Shown in pieces: positions 1-8,282 of a DNA stretch of 64,000 nt. Source of the DNA: Burkholderiales bacterium (GTDB taxonomy: Bacteria > Pseudomonadota > Gammaproteobacteria > Burkholderiales > SG8-39). The notes beneath the pieces were generated by a model, which was not told the origin of the DNA, ran no database searches, and saw nothing but the letters and a program-made list of their open reading frames with translations. A program made the translations under genes and the position numbers. The DNA lies in assembly GCA_020848075.1 (NCBI GenBank), contig JADLAV010000087.1:38434-102433 (forward strand), written 5' to 3'. Numbering within the stretch: position 1 is the stretch's first letter; each line of letters starts with the position of its first letter.

Positions 1-2057
1 CATTTCTGCGAGGCGCGTACAGGCAAGGTCGCCGTGATTTGAAATCCACTTCCTATGAGCGCCTCGAGAAGTGTTTCCCAACCCGTGGTGAGGTCAAGCC
101 TCTCGGCTTCGGTCTCGTCGATTTCCGGCTCACTCCCTTCCTCGTCCTCTTGCTTGAAGGCGTAGTAAACCGTCAACGGAAAGCGCGAATCAAGCTTCTC
201 GCGAAGTGAGGTAAAGGCTCTTCGAAATCCAGATTCAAAATGTTCCTTTGCCCGCGATTTACTGCCCTCAAATCGATCCGGTACAGCGGTAAGTTCCGCC
301 ACCTTAGGCACCAGCACAGTACTGAATAGATCGGGGTAAGACCCGCCGATTGTGCGTCGAAGCCATGCGTAGAAAAAATCCGAAAGCGCCGCATAGCCGA
401 TATTGTTGTAGTAGGGCGGATCAGTACTGACTAAGACGTCATCAACATCAACAGCGCCCTCCGCTGCCGCATCCTGCTGACGTGCTATTCCGGTACGTAT
501 CCCGGTTCCAGGGATGACTCGCACACAATCGGCCGCGTATTCAACGCATGTCGACCAACCACCTACTGATTCACCGAGGATGTTTGCTTCGGCGAAATCC
601 CAAACCATTGGTAGCGCTTGCCGACCGAATAGGTTCATCACTTTCTGATTGCTTGCATTCCAACGGGAAAGCGCATTGTTGAAGTCAGCACACCGATCGA
701 GCGCGAGCGCGAGAAATGTCAGCATTCCATGCGTATACTGCTCAGCCTCGGATGTACTTAGTCCTGCATTTCCTGCATCCCCTCGAATATCATGAGCAAT
801 CTGCTTGATCTCATCGCTCAGCGTCATGAGTGCCATAAGTTGACGCGAAGTGAACAAATGGCCCCAAGTATCTAAGCCATAGGCGGAACACACACCCCCA
901 GTAATTCCCGCCCGATTGGGGATCGCTCCAGAAAGGAATGTCGCCCTGGCTTCGGGCAAGCGCGGATCAGCGGACATGCTCTCCGCTATCCGCTCATGCT
1001 CGATCGAAGGTGATTGATATGCCTTCCCTCTTGGCGCCTCGACTACGAGCGCCATCAAACGCATGCGCAACCGCGACGCTTTCCCCTCCTGCTGAATGTA
1101 GCTCCGTCGAATCGGCGTTCGAGTGAGAAGGCAAACGAAATCCTGTGCCTTGCCCGCTCGCGTCCCGTTTCTTGCCTTCTCGATCTGATCCTTGGTGATC
1201 TGCCCAGTCCGAACTTCGAAGCGCCAGCCATCCGGCGCGGATTTGTCGATGACGGGCTCCACCCATGCTTCACTTCCCTTCTTCGTCGAGAGCATGAATG
1301 ACGACACGAGGGGCACATGCCGCCCTAGTGCAGCGGCGTCTTCACTCGCCACCGTACGCGCCCAAATCCAGGCCACCACGTTCGTACTGGAATTACCGTA
1401 CTCGCGGGATAGCTGCCCTTGTGGATAGAACCGACCGATTTTCTCGACGATTCGCTTGCGCACACGTTCGCCGTAGTACCGCAGGTCCTCCGCCAGTCCT
1501 CGCGCACCGGGCCACGCATCACTACCCCCGATCTTGGCGCGAGAGTCTGGATTGATCGGCGACCTCGTCACCCATTTGGGCACGATTTCGAGATTACATT
1601 TGTTGAGCAACGCCGCAACGGGATTAAGGTCTGCGCCGTGCGCCTCAAAGCCGAGTCGGGCTGCTTCGAGTGGAATCGATCCTCCACCCGCGAATGGATC
1701 AAGCAGCTTCGGCAGCCTTCCGCCGCAATGCTTCAACATCTCAACGCCTGCCTCGGCGTATACCTCGGGATGTTCATGAAGCTTCTTCTGCATCATCCTG
1801 CGCAGGATGCCGAATAGCCGCTCCCGTTCAGCGGTCTGTTCGACCTCTGTGGGAAATGCCTCAGGATGTTCTGACGGGTCGTCAACCACGGAGGCGAACA
1901 GTACGGCCCGTGCCGTTGGCAGCGGCAAGCGTGCCCACCAGTGGTGAATCCCCTTGGGATGCGGGCCGATGCCCGGCATCTTGTCGTAAGCCGAAGCGTC
2001 GTTCACTTCCGGCAAGGGCAGCGATACTTCAATTAGCTTTTTCTTGTACGTCGCCAT
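1..2057 (-). CDS. DUF1156-family DNA adenine methylase, 3' end off the window
   Basis: Probable N6-adenine DNA methyltransferase, modification arm of the defence-like operon. The frame is open from an ATG at 2057 to base 1 (about 685 residues), so the C-terminus is missing. Near the N-terminus is the HHWWARLPL block typical of DUF1156 proteins. A SAM-binding motif I, DPFAGGGS, lies at about residues 120-127, and the catalytic DPPYYNN motif at about 544-550, giving the alpha-beta-gamma motif order of such enzymes. The start codon shares one base with the stop of the upstream PIN gene, so the two are translationally coupled. In known genomes DUF1156 methylases sit beside SNF2/DUF3883 helicases and DUF499 ATPases; any DUF499 gene would be beyond the left edge. 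Target sequence and activity are inferred only. Confidence 0.85.
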   Translation of the reverse strand, partial: MATYKKKLIEVSLPLPEVNDASAYDKMPGIGPHPKGIHHWWARLPLPTARAVLFASVVDDPSEHPEAFPTEVEQTAERERLFGILRRMMQKKLHEHPEVYAEAGVEMLKHCGGRLPKLLDPFAGGGSIPLEAARLGFEAHGADLNPVAALLNKCNLEIVPKWVTRSPINPDSRAKIGGSDAWPGARGLAEDLRYYGERVRKRIVEKIGRFYPQGQLSREYGNSSTNVVAWIWARTVASEDAAALGRHVPLVSSFMLSTKKGSEAWVEPVIDKSAPDGWRFEVRTGQITKDQIEKARNGTRAGKAQDFVCLLTRTPIRRSYIQQEGKASRLRMRLMALVVEAPRGKAYQSPSIEHERIAESMSADPRLPEARATFLSGAIPNRAGITGGVCSAYGLDTWGHLFTSRQLMALMTLSDEIKQIAHDIRGDAGNAGLSTSEAEQYTHGMLTFLALALDRCADFNNALSRWNASNQKVMNLFGRQALPMVWDFAEANILGESVGGWSTCVEYAADCVRVIPGTGIRTGIARQQDAAAEGAVDVDDVLVSTDPPYYNNIGYAALSDFFYAWLRRTIGGSYPDLFSTVLVPKVAELTAVPDRFEGSKSRAKEHFESGFRRAFTSLREKLDSRFPLTVYYAFKQEDEEGSEPEIDETEAERLDLTTGWETLLEALIGSGFQITATLPVRASQK

Positions 2058-2611
2058 TACCTACGTCGCAGCAGTTGAGGATTCGTCGTAAGGATCGTGA
2101 TGCCGGTGTGGACCAGATCGGCATCGTTCGTGAGCAGCATGAGTCCGTGTCTATTGCAGCACTGGGCGAGCAGCTCGTCGTTGATGTCGCGTCTCCCCGT
2201 CGCGAACTCTGTAAGCACTGCGGGAAGATCGAAGGCTGTGAGCGGGTGATCGATGAGTTGCGCGTACCTCCCTATCTTCATGACGCTCGCTTGGATCGCC
2301 TGCGCGATCGGAACAAAGTCCGCGGAATCCCGGAACGTCTTGAAGTCATGAGAGACGGCTGCGCCGGTGCCCTTTTGGATCTGATGCTCCAACCTAGCGT
2401 AGCGGTTTACGAATTCAGATAGGACGAGTACATCTAAGTACAGCTTTCCCTGTCCTTTCTGTATGCTCGTGAAGACGGCCGAGTACGACCGAACCGCGGG
2501 AGAGCCCGGAGGATTAGGTGCGAAGAGGTAGAGCCACACGTTCGCGTCCACAAGGATGCGATCCTTGTCCGAGAATGCGTAGCGCGAGGCGTCGACGATA
2601 TTGCCGCTCAC
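2057..2611 (-). CDS. PIN-domain protein (putative RNase) of the helicase-methylase operon
   Basis: Predicted PIN-fold endoribonuclease of 184 residues. The acidic residues expected of a metal-dependent PIN active site are present: Asp22 in ILVDAN, Glu66 in LSEF, Asp145 in INDEL and Asp163/165 in TNDAD. There is no antitoxin of VapB type next to it. Instead it is embedded in an operon, overlapping the STAS-like gene by 4 bp upstream and the methylase gene by 1 bp downstream. That spacing argues for a subunit or effector of the system rather than a stand-alone toxin. Catalytic activity and target are inferences from the fold family. Confidence 0.8.
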   Translation of the reverse strand: MSGNIVDASRYAFSDKDRILVDANVWLYLFAPNPPGSPAVRSYSAVFTSIQKGQGKLYLDVLVLSEFVNRYARLEHQIQKGTGAAVSHDFKTFRDSADFVPIAQAIQASVMKIGRYAQLIDHPLTAFDLPAVLTEFATGRRDINDELLAQCCNRHGLMLLTNDADLVHTGITILTTNPQLLRRR

Positions 2612-2955
2612 GCACCCTCCTCATCGACAGCCTGGGTAAACCGCTTGGGATCTTTGAAGTAGGCCTTGGCGTTCTCGACTACTCGCTTCAGTAGAACGAG
2701 ATCCTCGGGCGCCATATCGCGCAGAGCGAGCCGGTCGCGGATTTCCTCCTCCTTGAGCTCGCCGTAGAGCTGGCCGATGGCGGCATTGAGAAACGCCGAG
2801 ATCACTGTGTCGACCTGCGCAAAGGAGAGCGCGACGCGCTTCCCCTGGCGCAGCAACGGAGCGATCCGATCGTGCACGAGCTGCCCGTCGTCGGATGACG
2901 TGCACAGCGGGCCTCCTACGATGTCGAAAACGCGAACAGGGATTTCCTGGCTCAT
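2608..2955 (-). CDS. STAS-like protein, DUF4325 family
   Basis: Small 115-residue protein resembling the STAS-like DUF4325 family. The core is a beta strand plus helix, VALSFAQVDTVISAFLNAAI, at about residues 42-61; in STAS proteins this segment carries the ligand or phosphorylation loop. Family members are often encoded next to GHKL ATPases, and here a GHKL ATPase gene lies 9 bp upstream. This recalls SpoIIAA/SpoIIAB pairs, where an anti-anti-sigma STAS protein binds an ATPase kinase. The 4-bp overlap with the PIN gene suggests coupled translation. A regulatory or sensor role inside the defence-like operon is inferred; the exact partner is unknown. Confidence 0.75.
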   Translation of the reverse strand: MSQEIPVRVFDIVGGPLCTSSDDGQLVHDRIAPLLRQGKRVALSFAQVDTVISAFLNAAIGQLYGELKEEEIRDRLALRDMAPEDLVLLKRVVENAKAYFKDPKRFTQAVDEEGA

Positions 2956-2964
2956 GGTATGTCC

Positions 2965-3834
2965 TTAGAAGATGCCTTCGGGTGACACTTCCCCATCCAG
3001 CGAATAGGTTTTGGTGTCGGTGGTATCGATTTCGAGATTGACGACTGTTCCGGGGAAGGTAAATTCGAGCGGCTCGACGCTATCCCGTGTCTCGGCGTAG
3101 CGATAGAAGGCGCCGCCGCTCGCGATCACCAGCTCGCCGCCATTCTTCGCCACGAAGTCCTTGAGGAATTTGAGCCCGACCCCGCCGGGAAGCACGCCTC
3201 GCTTGGTGGTGTGTCCCTTTTGCAGTGCCCACGCGAGGGCTTGCTCCGCCGCAAGCGGATGTCCCAAGAACCGTTCGACGTTCGCTGGTATCCCGACACC
3301 GGCGTCGGCTATCGAAATATCCAGGCAGTGCCGCGTGGGGTAGAACTGACCGCATACAAATACACCGGCGGCCGACTGCGAGTGGTGAACCGCATTTTCG
3401 AAGATTTCAAACAGGCTCTGCTTGAACACGCGTCCAAACCCCGTCGCCATCTCCGGAATACCCTTCCCCAGTAGCTGGTCTCGCAAATAGTCTTCGAAGC
3501 GTCCGGAATCTGTGAGGCGTAGCCGGCGGTACGGCAAGGTAGTTCGCTGCCGATCCTCGACCGCTCGATATCCGAAATGCGTAAGGAAACCGTTGCGGCA
3601 GAGCACGTTTTCCACTTCGGGCCGCACATCCACAATCTCGACGGCGTTAAGACGGTCGGCTATGCGCGCCAGCACAGCGCCAAGCGCGGCACACATGTTC
3701 GCGTCGAACCACGTACAGCGTGTCATGTCGAGCTCGAGCTTTGAGAATTCGAGCGCCTGTGCCGAATTCCAGAGCGATGCAAGCGCCCGGAATCCGGTTT
3801 CATCGCTGCGTATGTCGGGTAGCCCGAATATCAC
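2965..3834 (-). CDS. STAS-GHKL ATPase (anti-sigma/histidine-kinase-like)
   Basis: ATP-binding protein of 289 residues. I chose the GTG at 3834 because it overlaps the helicase stop as GTGA; longer frames would overlap the helicase gene by over 100 bp. Residues 32-86 look like a STAS-type fold (LELDMTRCTWFDAN, then VEIVDV). The C-terminal half has GHKL ATPase signatures: an N-box FEIFENAVHHS near 143-152, a G1 box IADAGVGIP near 175-183 and a G2 box GGVGLKFL near 217-224. No phospho-acceptor H-box or receiver domain is visible, so it is closer to anti-sigma or MORC-like ATPases than to a classical sensor kinase. It lies 9 bp before the DUF4325 STAS gene, its likely partner. Confidence 0.8.
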   Translation of the reverse strand: MIFGLPDIRSDETGFRALASLWNSAQALEFSKLELDMTRCTWFDANMCAALGAVLARIADRLNAVEIVDVRPEVENVLCRNGFLTHFGYRAVEDRQRTTLPYRRLRLTDSGRFEDYLRDQLLGKGIPEMATGFGRVFKQSLFEIFENAVHHSQSAAGVFVCGQFYPTRHCLDISIADAGVGIPANVERFLGHPLAAEQALAWALQKGHTTKRGVLPGGVGLKFLKDFVAKNGGELVIASGGAFYRYAETRDSVEPLEFTFPGTVVNLEIDTTDTKTYSLDGEVSPEGIF

Positions 3835-6800
3835 GATGGCGCCTCCGCGCGCTGGATGAGGTCGGCCAAGCTGTAGGTAACGCTCGTAACCCCGAAATCG
3901 GGCTCCTTCTGGAACGGGCGCCGCACGTAATGCACCGCGCATCCTTGATGCGTGCCGTAGTTGCCTTTTTGCTCGGCGGCCTTCCAGATATCGCCGCCGG
4001 CAAACTCCGATTCTGGAACGCGGACGAGCGCGAGAATGAACTCGTCCGGTTTGTTAAACGCAGTGAGTATCTCGTTTCGCGTAACAGTGACGGCCCTAGC
4101 TCCTTCGATGCGACCCTTCACTTCGATGAATCGCAGCTGCCCGGAATGTGGCACGCGGGACTCAACGTCGTAACCATGGTTCTCCCTGCTTACGTCGCGC
4201 GGCTCGAATCCGAGCGCCCGCTCTGCCGCGACCACGGCCGACATCGCAAGCGCCTCAACGCGGTCTCTCTCCTGGGCGTATGCCTCAGGCTTCTCCTTGC
4301 GCCCTCCCTTAGCCCGGGCAAGCCACCCAGCAGGTACGATCAGCGCGCCACCGGAAACGAGCGGCGTTAGCGGAGAAAGCTGCCGCTCCTCCTCCAACTC
4401 GCGCATGCGCCGCTGGAGCCGGGCTTGCAGCTCGTCCGCACGCGCTCGCGCCTTGTCGGAGTTAATCCGCGCGTTGACCTTCCCTTGGCGCTCCTGCGCT
4501 TTCAATTCCTCCGCGCGCCGATCCCAGTAATGAATCTCCTTCGTCAGGCGCTCTTTAACGGCATTCGCTGTCTTGGCGACGAGTTTCTCTTTACGCTCCT
4601 TCACTTCCTTGAAGTGTCCTGGAACGAGGTTCGCTATCGCAAACGTAAGCGCCATGCGGTCCAGATCACCCTGAAGCCAAGATTCCTGTAGCAACCGGGA
4701 GATTAGAGGTCGCTCTTCTTCGGTGGGCGGCCGGTAGTCAAGGTAAGGCGCCGACCCGGCACCCATCGCCTTCGCTGTTTCGTCCAGCTCGACGAACTCG
4801 AGTCTTCTCGACACGACTCGCCGGTTGCCGCCGGCATCCGCGCGGCCATCCTGCACAGCGTGCTCCAGATAAACGAGGATGCGAGGTGATTCGCCTGGGT
4901 CGGAGTCATCGACCAGCACCGCGCCGCGCTCCAGGCAATCGCGATAGCGCTCAAGGACAATATCGGTTACTGCCTCAAGCAACGGATGTCCCGGACACAC
5001 GAACTCCGCTACAGCCTTGCCGGACACTTGGATGAGAGCCTTTTCGAAACAGACCCGCTCATAGCGGTCAAGTACGGCTTCGCGCCAGCTCGAGAGCCGG
5101 CTATGCGCGCGAATCGCCGCCGGCACGTGAGTAATCTCGTAACGTTTCGGCTCCCGCTCGCGCAGCGTCCCGCCCAGAAGTCGAAATGCCTCAATGAAAA
5201 AAGTCGCAATGAAATGGGGCTGCAGGCGGCGGGCCTCGATACGCTCCATCTCCTCGCGTATCTTCAGCACGCGCACGGCGTCCAAAGTCTCGTGCGCCAG
5301 CGCACGTTCCTCGAGCAGCGCGCGCAGGCGCTCATGGTCGAGCAGGGACTCGACCCTCCGATGAAGCCTTTCCCGGACCTCGGGGCGGTCCCCCGTTCGG
5401 ATCGCCTCTATCATCAAGGTGCGTAGCTCGGCCCCGTCGATTGCCTTGCCGAGTACGTCGAAGACCGCACCCTTGAGCGTCTGATGTTCGGCCTGCAGCT
5501 TTCTCAGCAGGGTGGCGTATACATCGCCCTCCCGCGTCTCATGGGCGACCAGATTCCACAGGTGGCATACCTCGGTCTGGCCGATCCTGTGTATGCGGCC
5601 GAACCGCTGCTCGATCCTGTTTGGGTTCCAGGGCAGATCGTAGTTCACCATCAGATGCGCCCGCTGGAGGTTGATACCCTCGCCGGCAGCGTCCGTCGCC
5701 ACCATCACCAGAACGTCTTTGTCCTGCGTAAATCTGTCCTGAGCGCGTTTGCGCTCATCGCGGTGCGTTCCGCCGTGCAAGGTAACAACGGCTTCGACGC
5801 GTCCAAGAAGGCTGCGGATGCGCGCTGCAAGGTAATTAAGGGTATCCCGGTGCTCCGTAAACACGATCAGCTTTCGACGGTAGCCGCGTGCGTCGAACAT
5901 CTCGTGCTCGGACTGTAGGAGCTTCGATAGTTCCTCCCATTTCCGATCGGCACCACCTCTCTTCACGGCGCCAGCCTCGCCCTCGAGCCTGGCGAGAGTC
6001 GCAATCTCGAGACGCAGCTCTTCGAGCGTTCGGGCCGCAGTCGCCTGGTCGACGACCGCTTCCTCGGCTTCCTCGGCCTCCGCGCCCGGCGCTTCGTCGA
6101 GATCCTCTGGGTCGTACTCGGGCACTTCACCATTCACCGCGAGCAGCGGCCTTCCATGCGCGCGCGCTTCCTCTTCGTTCCGCAGACGTTCCTCGAGCCG
6201 CTCGCGCCTGCGCCGCAGTGATTGATAGATCGCCTCTGGGGATGAGGCAAGCCGCCTCTGAAGGACGGTCAGTGCGAAGCCGACCGTGCCGCGCCGGCCC
6301 TCACTCTCGAGATTGTCGGCTCGATTGAACTCATCGCGCACGTAGTCCGTAACTGCGTCGTACAGAGCCTTCTCCGCGGGCGACAGCGGATAAGGAACCG
6401 TGTACGCGAAACGTTCGGGAAACAGTGGCGTGCCGTCGAACTTGAGGAGCTGCTCCTTGACCATGCGACGCATGATGTCGGATGCATCCGCGGTGGGCGT
6501 ACCTTCCCGGAATCGACCCTCGAACCGGTCCGGATCGATCAGGGCCATGAAGAGCTGGTAATCCTCCTCCTTCCCGTTGTGCGGCGTCGCCGTAAGAAGA
6601 AGGAAATGGCGGCTTATCGTCGAGAGCATGCGCCCGAGCTTGTAGCGCTTCGTTTCCTTGACTTCGCCGCTGAAGAACGAAGCGGACATTTTGTGCGCCT
6701 CGTCGCAAACAACCAGATCCCACTCAGTCTTTGCGAGCTTGGCGCGCGCGTCGTCGTCCCGAGCAAGTTTGTCGAGCCGCGCGATTAGAAGCGGCACCTC

Positions 6801-7433
6801 GGTAAAGACGTTGCCGGTCCGAGCGGACTCGAGGCGATCGTTGGTCAGGATGTCGAATGGAAGTTGGAAACGTCCATAAAGCTCGTCCTGCCATTGCTCG
6901 ACTAGGTTTCCCGGACAGACAATCAGGCAGCGACGCACGTCTCCGCGAATCATCAGCTCTTTGATGAAGAGGCCGGCCATTACCGTCTTGCCGGCACCAG
7001 GGTCGTCCGCCAGCAGAAACCGCAGCGGTTGCCGTGAGAGCATTTCTCCGTACACAGCGGTGATCTGGTGCGGCAGCGGGTCCACGAGTGACGTGTGGAC
7101 CGCAAGATGCGGGTCGAACAAGTGCGCCAGGCGAATGCGGCGCGCTTCCGACACTAGCCGCAACAGCGAGGAGTCCGCGCCGAAGGTCCAACGCGTCCCG
7201 GCGTGAACGATCTCCAGCGCCGGCTCGCGGTCCCGGAAAAGCAGCTCGTTACCGACCCGGCCGGCAGGGTCCTTGTAGGTGAGCTCTACAACGTCCTTGC
7301 CATGCCAGGCGACATCGACGACGACGACCTCGGCGCCCGCGACAACGCCGCGAACGCGCGAATCACGCTTGATTTCTTCCAGTTTTGCCACTTTCTGCCT
7401 CAACATGGGCGTGCCACGGGGCACACCAAACAT
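3831..7433 (-). CDS. SNF2-type helicase with C-terminal DUF3883 domain
   Basis: Large superfamily 2 helicase/translocase of 1,200 residues, first gene of the operon. Walker A is DPGAGKT at about 144-150, the DEAH box is VVCDEAHKM near 241-249, motif III is LLTATPHNG near 285, and motif VI is QRFGRIHRIGQ in the second RecA domain. A basic coiled-coil-like segment follows, and the last 130 residues (GYDVES, FIEVKGR) match the DUF3883 domain, which has a nuclease-like fold in many defence helicases. It probably moves along DNA and recruits partner proteins. Start is uncertain: ATG 7433 has no clear ribosome site, and ATG 7406 (MLRQKV) is an alternative. The stop overlaps the ATPase start. Confidence 0.85.
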   Translation of the reverse strand: MFGVPRGTPMLRQKVAKLEEIKRDSRVRGVVAGAEVVVVDVAWHGKDVVELTYKDPAGRVGNELLFRDREPALEIVHAGTRWTFGADSSLLRLVSEARRIRLAHLFDPHLAVHTSLVDPLPHQITAVYGEMLSRQPLRFLLADDPGAGKTVMAGLFIKELMIRGDVRRCLIVCPGNLVEQWQDELYGRFQLPFDILTNDRLESARTGNVFTEVPLLIARLDKLARDDDARAKLAKTEWDLVVCDEAHKMSASFFSGEVKETKRYKLGRMLSTISRHFLLLTATPHNGKEEDYQLFMALIDPDRFEGRFREGTPTADASDIMRRMVKEQLLKFDGTPLFPERFAYTVPYPLSPAEKALYDAVTDYVRDEFNRADNLESEGRRGTVGFALTVLQRRLASSPEAIYQSLRRRRERLEERLRNEEEARAHGRPLLAVNGEVPEYDPEDLDEAPGAEAEEAEEAVVDQATAARTLEELRLEIATLARLEGEAGAVKRGGADRKWEELSKLLQSEHEMFDARGYRRKLIVFTEHRDTLNYLAARIRSLLGRVEAVVTLHGGTHRDERKRAQDRFTQDKDVLVMVATDAAGEGINLQRAHLMVNYDLPWNPNRIEQRFGRIHRIGQTEVCHLWNLVAHETREGDVYATLLRKLQAEHQTLKGAVFDVLGKAIDGAELRTLMIEAIRTGDRPEVRERLHRRVESLLDHERLRALLEERALAHETLDAVRVLKIREEMERIEARRLQPHFIATFFIEAFRLLGGTLREREPKRYEITHVPAAIRAHSRLSSWREAVLDRYERVCFEKALIQVSGKAVAEFVCPGHPLLEAVTDIVLERYRDCLERGAVLVDDSDPGESPRILVYLEHAVQDGRADAGGNRRVVSRRLEFVELDETAKAMGAGSAPYLDYRPPTEEERPLISRLLQESWLQGDLDRMALTFAIANLVPGHFKEVKERKEKLVAKTANAVKERLTKEIHYWDRRAEELKAQERQGKVNARINSDKARARADELQARLQRRMRELEEERQLSPLTPLVSGGALIVPAGWLARAKGGRKEKPEAYAQERDRVEALAMSAVVAAERALGFEPRDVSRENHGYDVESRVPHSGQLRFIEVKGRIEGARAVTVTRNEILTAFNKPDEFILALVRVPESEFAGGDIWKAAEQKGNYGTHQGCAVHYVRRPFQKEPDFGVTSVTYSLADLIQRAEAPS

Positions 7434-7446
7434 GGTCAGAAAAGCA

Positions 7447-7464
7447 GCCCTACGAAGCTAGGGC
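7447..7464. promoter_or_regulatory. Inverted repeat in the helicase leader (IR3)
   Basis: Six-base arms GCCCTA and TAGGGC are separated by CGAAGC, 13 bp before ATG 7433. It can act as a third operator or as an mRNA hairpin; the arms equal the central part of IR1. Confidence 0.45.
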
Positions 7465-7515
7465 AGCGCTTCCAGTGGCATTTTTGAAGCCCCGCTGAAT
7501 ACTGCCGGGGCCAGA

Positions 7516-7530
7516 ACTACGGTGCGTAGT
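7516..7530. promoter_or_regulatory. Inverted repeat overlapping the -10 element (IR2)
   Basis: Arms ACTAC and GTAGT are separated by GGTGC. The repeat covers the proposed start site and overlaps the -10 hexamer by three bases, the usual place for a repressor site. It shares TGCGTAG with IR1. Confidence 0.5.
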
Positions 7531-7556
7531 CTAGTTCATTAGACCTGCCCGGTCAA
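7528..7556 (-). promoter_or_regulatory. Sigma-70-type promoter of the helicase operon
   Basis: On the minus strand a -35 element TTGACC (7551-7556) and a -10 element TAGACT (7528-7533) are separated by exactly 17 bp. Transcription would start near 7521, giving a leader of about 88 nt before ATG 7433. The -10 is overlapped by an inverted repeat, which suggests repression. Confidence 0.6.
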
Positions 7557-7568
7557 CAGGCTATGGAC

Positions 7569-7589
7569 GCGCCCTACTGCGTAGGGCGC
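7569..7589. promoter_or_regulatory. Inverted repeat upstream of the -35 element (IR1)
   Basis: Two perfect 9-bp arms, GCGCCCTAC and GTAGGGCGC, surround a 3-nt TGC loop. It lies 12 bp upstream of the -35 of the helicase operon. It is related to the two other inverted repeats in this intergenic region by the CTAC...GTAG core, and is a candidate operator. Confidence 0.55.
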
Positions 7590-7708
7590 CCTCGCCAGCC
7601 GATCTTCCAGGGAGATCTACCTCGGTCACGGCTACTTGCTCACGAGAGCGTGCGGGGCGAATGTTTAGGAGTCTGCGTACAGAAGGCGCGGCTGCAAGAG
7701 AGGTGGCC

Positions 7709-8278
7709 TCACAGAAGTTGCTGCATCGACCTAAGCTGCGCGACGGTTTCCGCCAGCTCCCGGGCAAGAAACTCATTCAGCAACTCGTCTATGGAACGCG
7801 GCGGATTCTTCAAGCTCTCCCGCTGATCACGCACCGCTGCACACACAGCACCAGGATCGAGGTCGAATAGGTGACTGACGAACTCGTCTGGATGCTGGGC
7901 CTCGATCCCGTACGGCGCGAGAGCTGCTTCCGGAAAGTGCTTCAGGTTGTAGGTGACGATGACCCCAGCCTGGCACCGGATGGCGGCAGCGAGGACATGT
8001 CGATCGTCGGGGTCGGGCAGATTTAGCCCGTCGATCAGGCTCTCGAACGATGTAACAAGGCAGTCGGGGACTGCCTGGTTCATCAATTCGCGGGTGCGTT
8101 CGAGCTGCGCCTTACTCAGGTCCTGGCGTTGCTCCAAGACTGCTGCGATCCACTCGTCGTGGATTCGGTCTGTCCAACGGGCGCGGAAGAGATCCGTGGA
8201 AGCTAGCCGAAGGAGCAGGTCGCGGACCGAAGCGGGGTAGAGAACGCAGGCATCGAAGACCGCGACAAAGCTCGCCAC
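7709..8278 (-). CDS. PIN-domain toxin of a PIN/HTH toxin-antitoxin pair
   Basis: Predicted PIN-fold RNase of 189 residues. It begins with the strand-Asp motif FDACVLYPAS, has a DRIHDEW acidic segment, and carries LPDPDDRHVLAAAI followed by VIVTYNLKHFP, the order seen in the PIN proteins that pair with excisionase-type HTH antitoxins. The antitoxin gene lies 4 bp upstream in the same direction, so the two form a transcription unit. A stretch of about 275 bp with the helicase promoter separates it from the defence-like operon. A role in stabilising the mobile element is a family-based inference. Confidence 0.8.
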   Translation of the reverse strand: MASFVAVFDACVLYPASVRDLLLRLASTDLFRARWTDRIHDEWIAAVLEQRQDLSKAQLERTRELMNQAVPDCLVTSFESLIDGLNLPDPDDRHVLAAAIRCQAGVIVTYNLKHFPEAALAPYGIEAQHPDEFVSHLFDLDPGAVCAAVRDQRESLKNPPRSIDELLNEFLARELAETVAQLRSMQQLL

Positions 8279-8282
8279 GCGC

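Noticed and set aside
2057..2611. PIN gene as a stand-alone VapC toxin
   Set aside because: No VapB-type antitoxin is next to it and it is fused by overlaps into a five-gene operon.
2965..3942. A longer start for the GHKL ATPase at 3942
   Set aside because: It would overlap the helicase gene by 112 bp in another frame; the GTG at 3834 gives a GTGA overlap and the domain begins right there.
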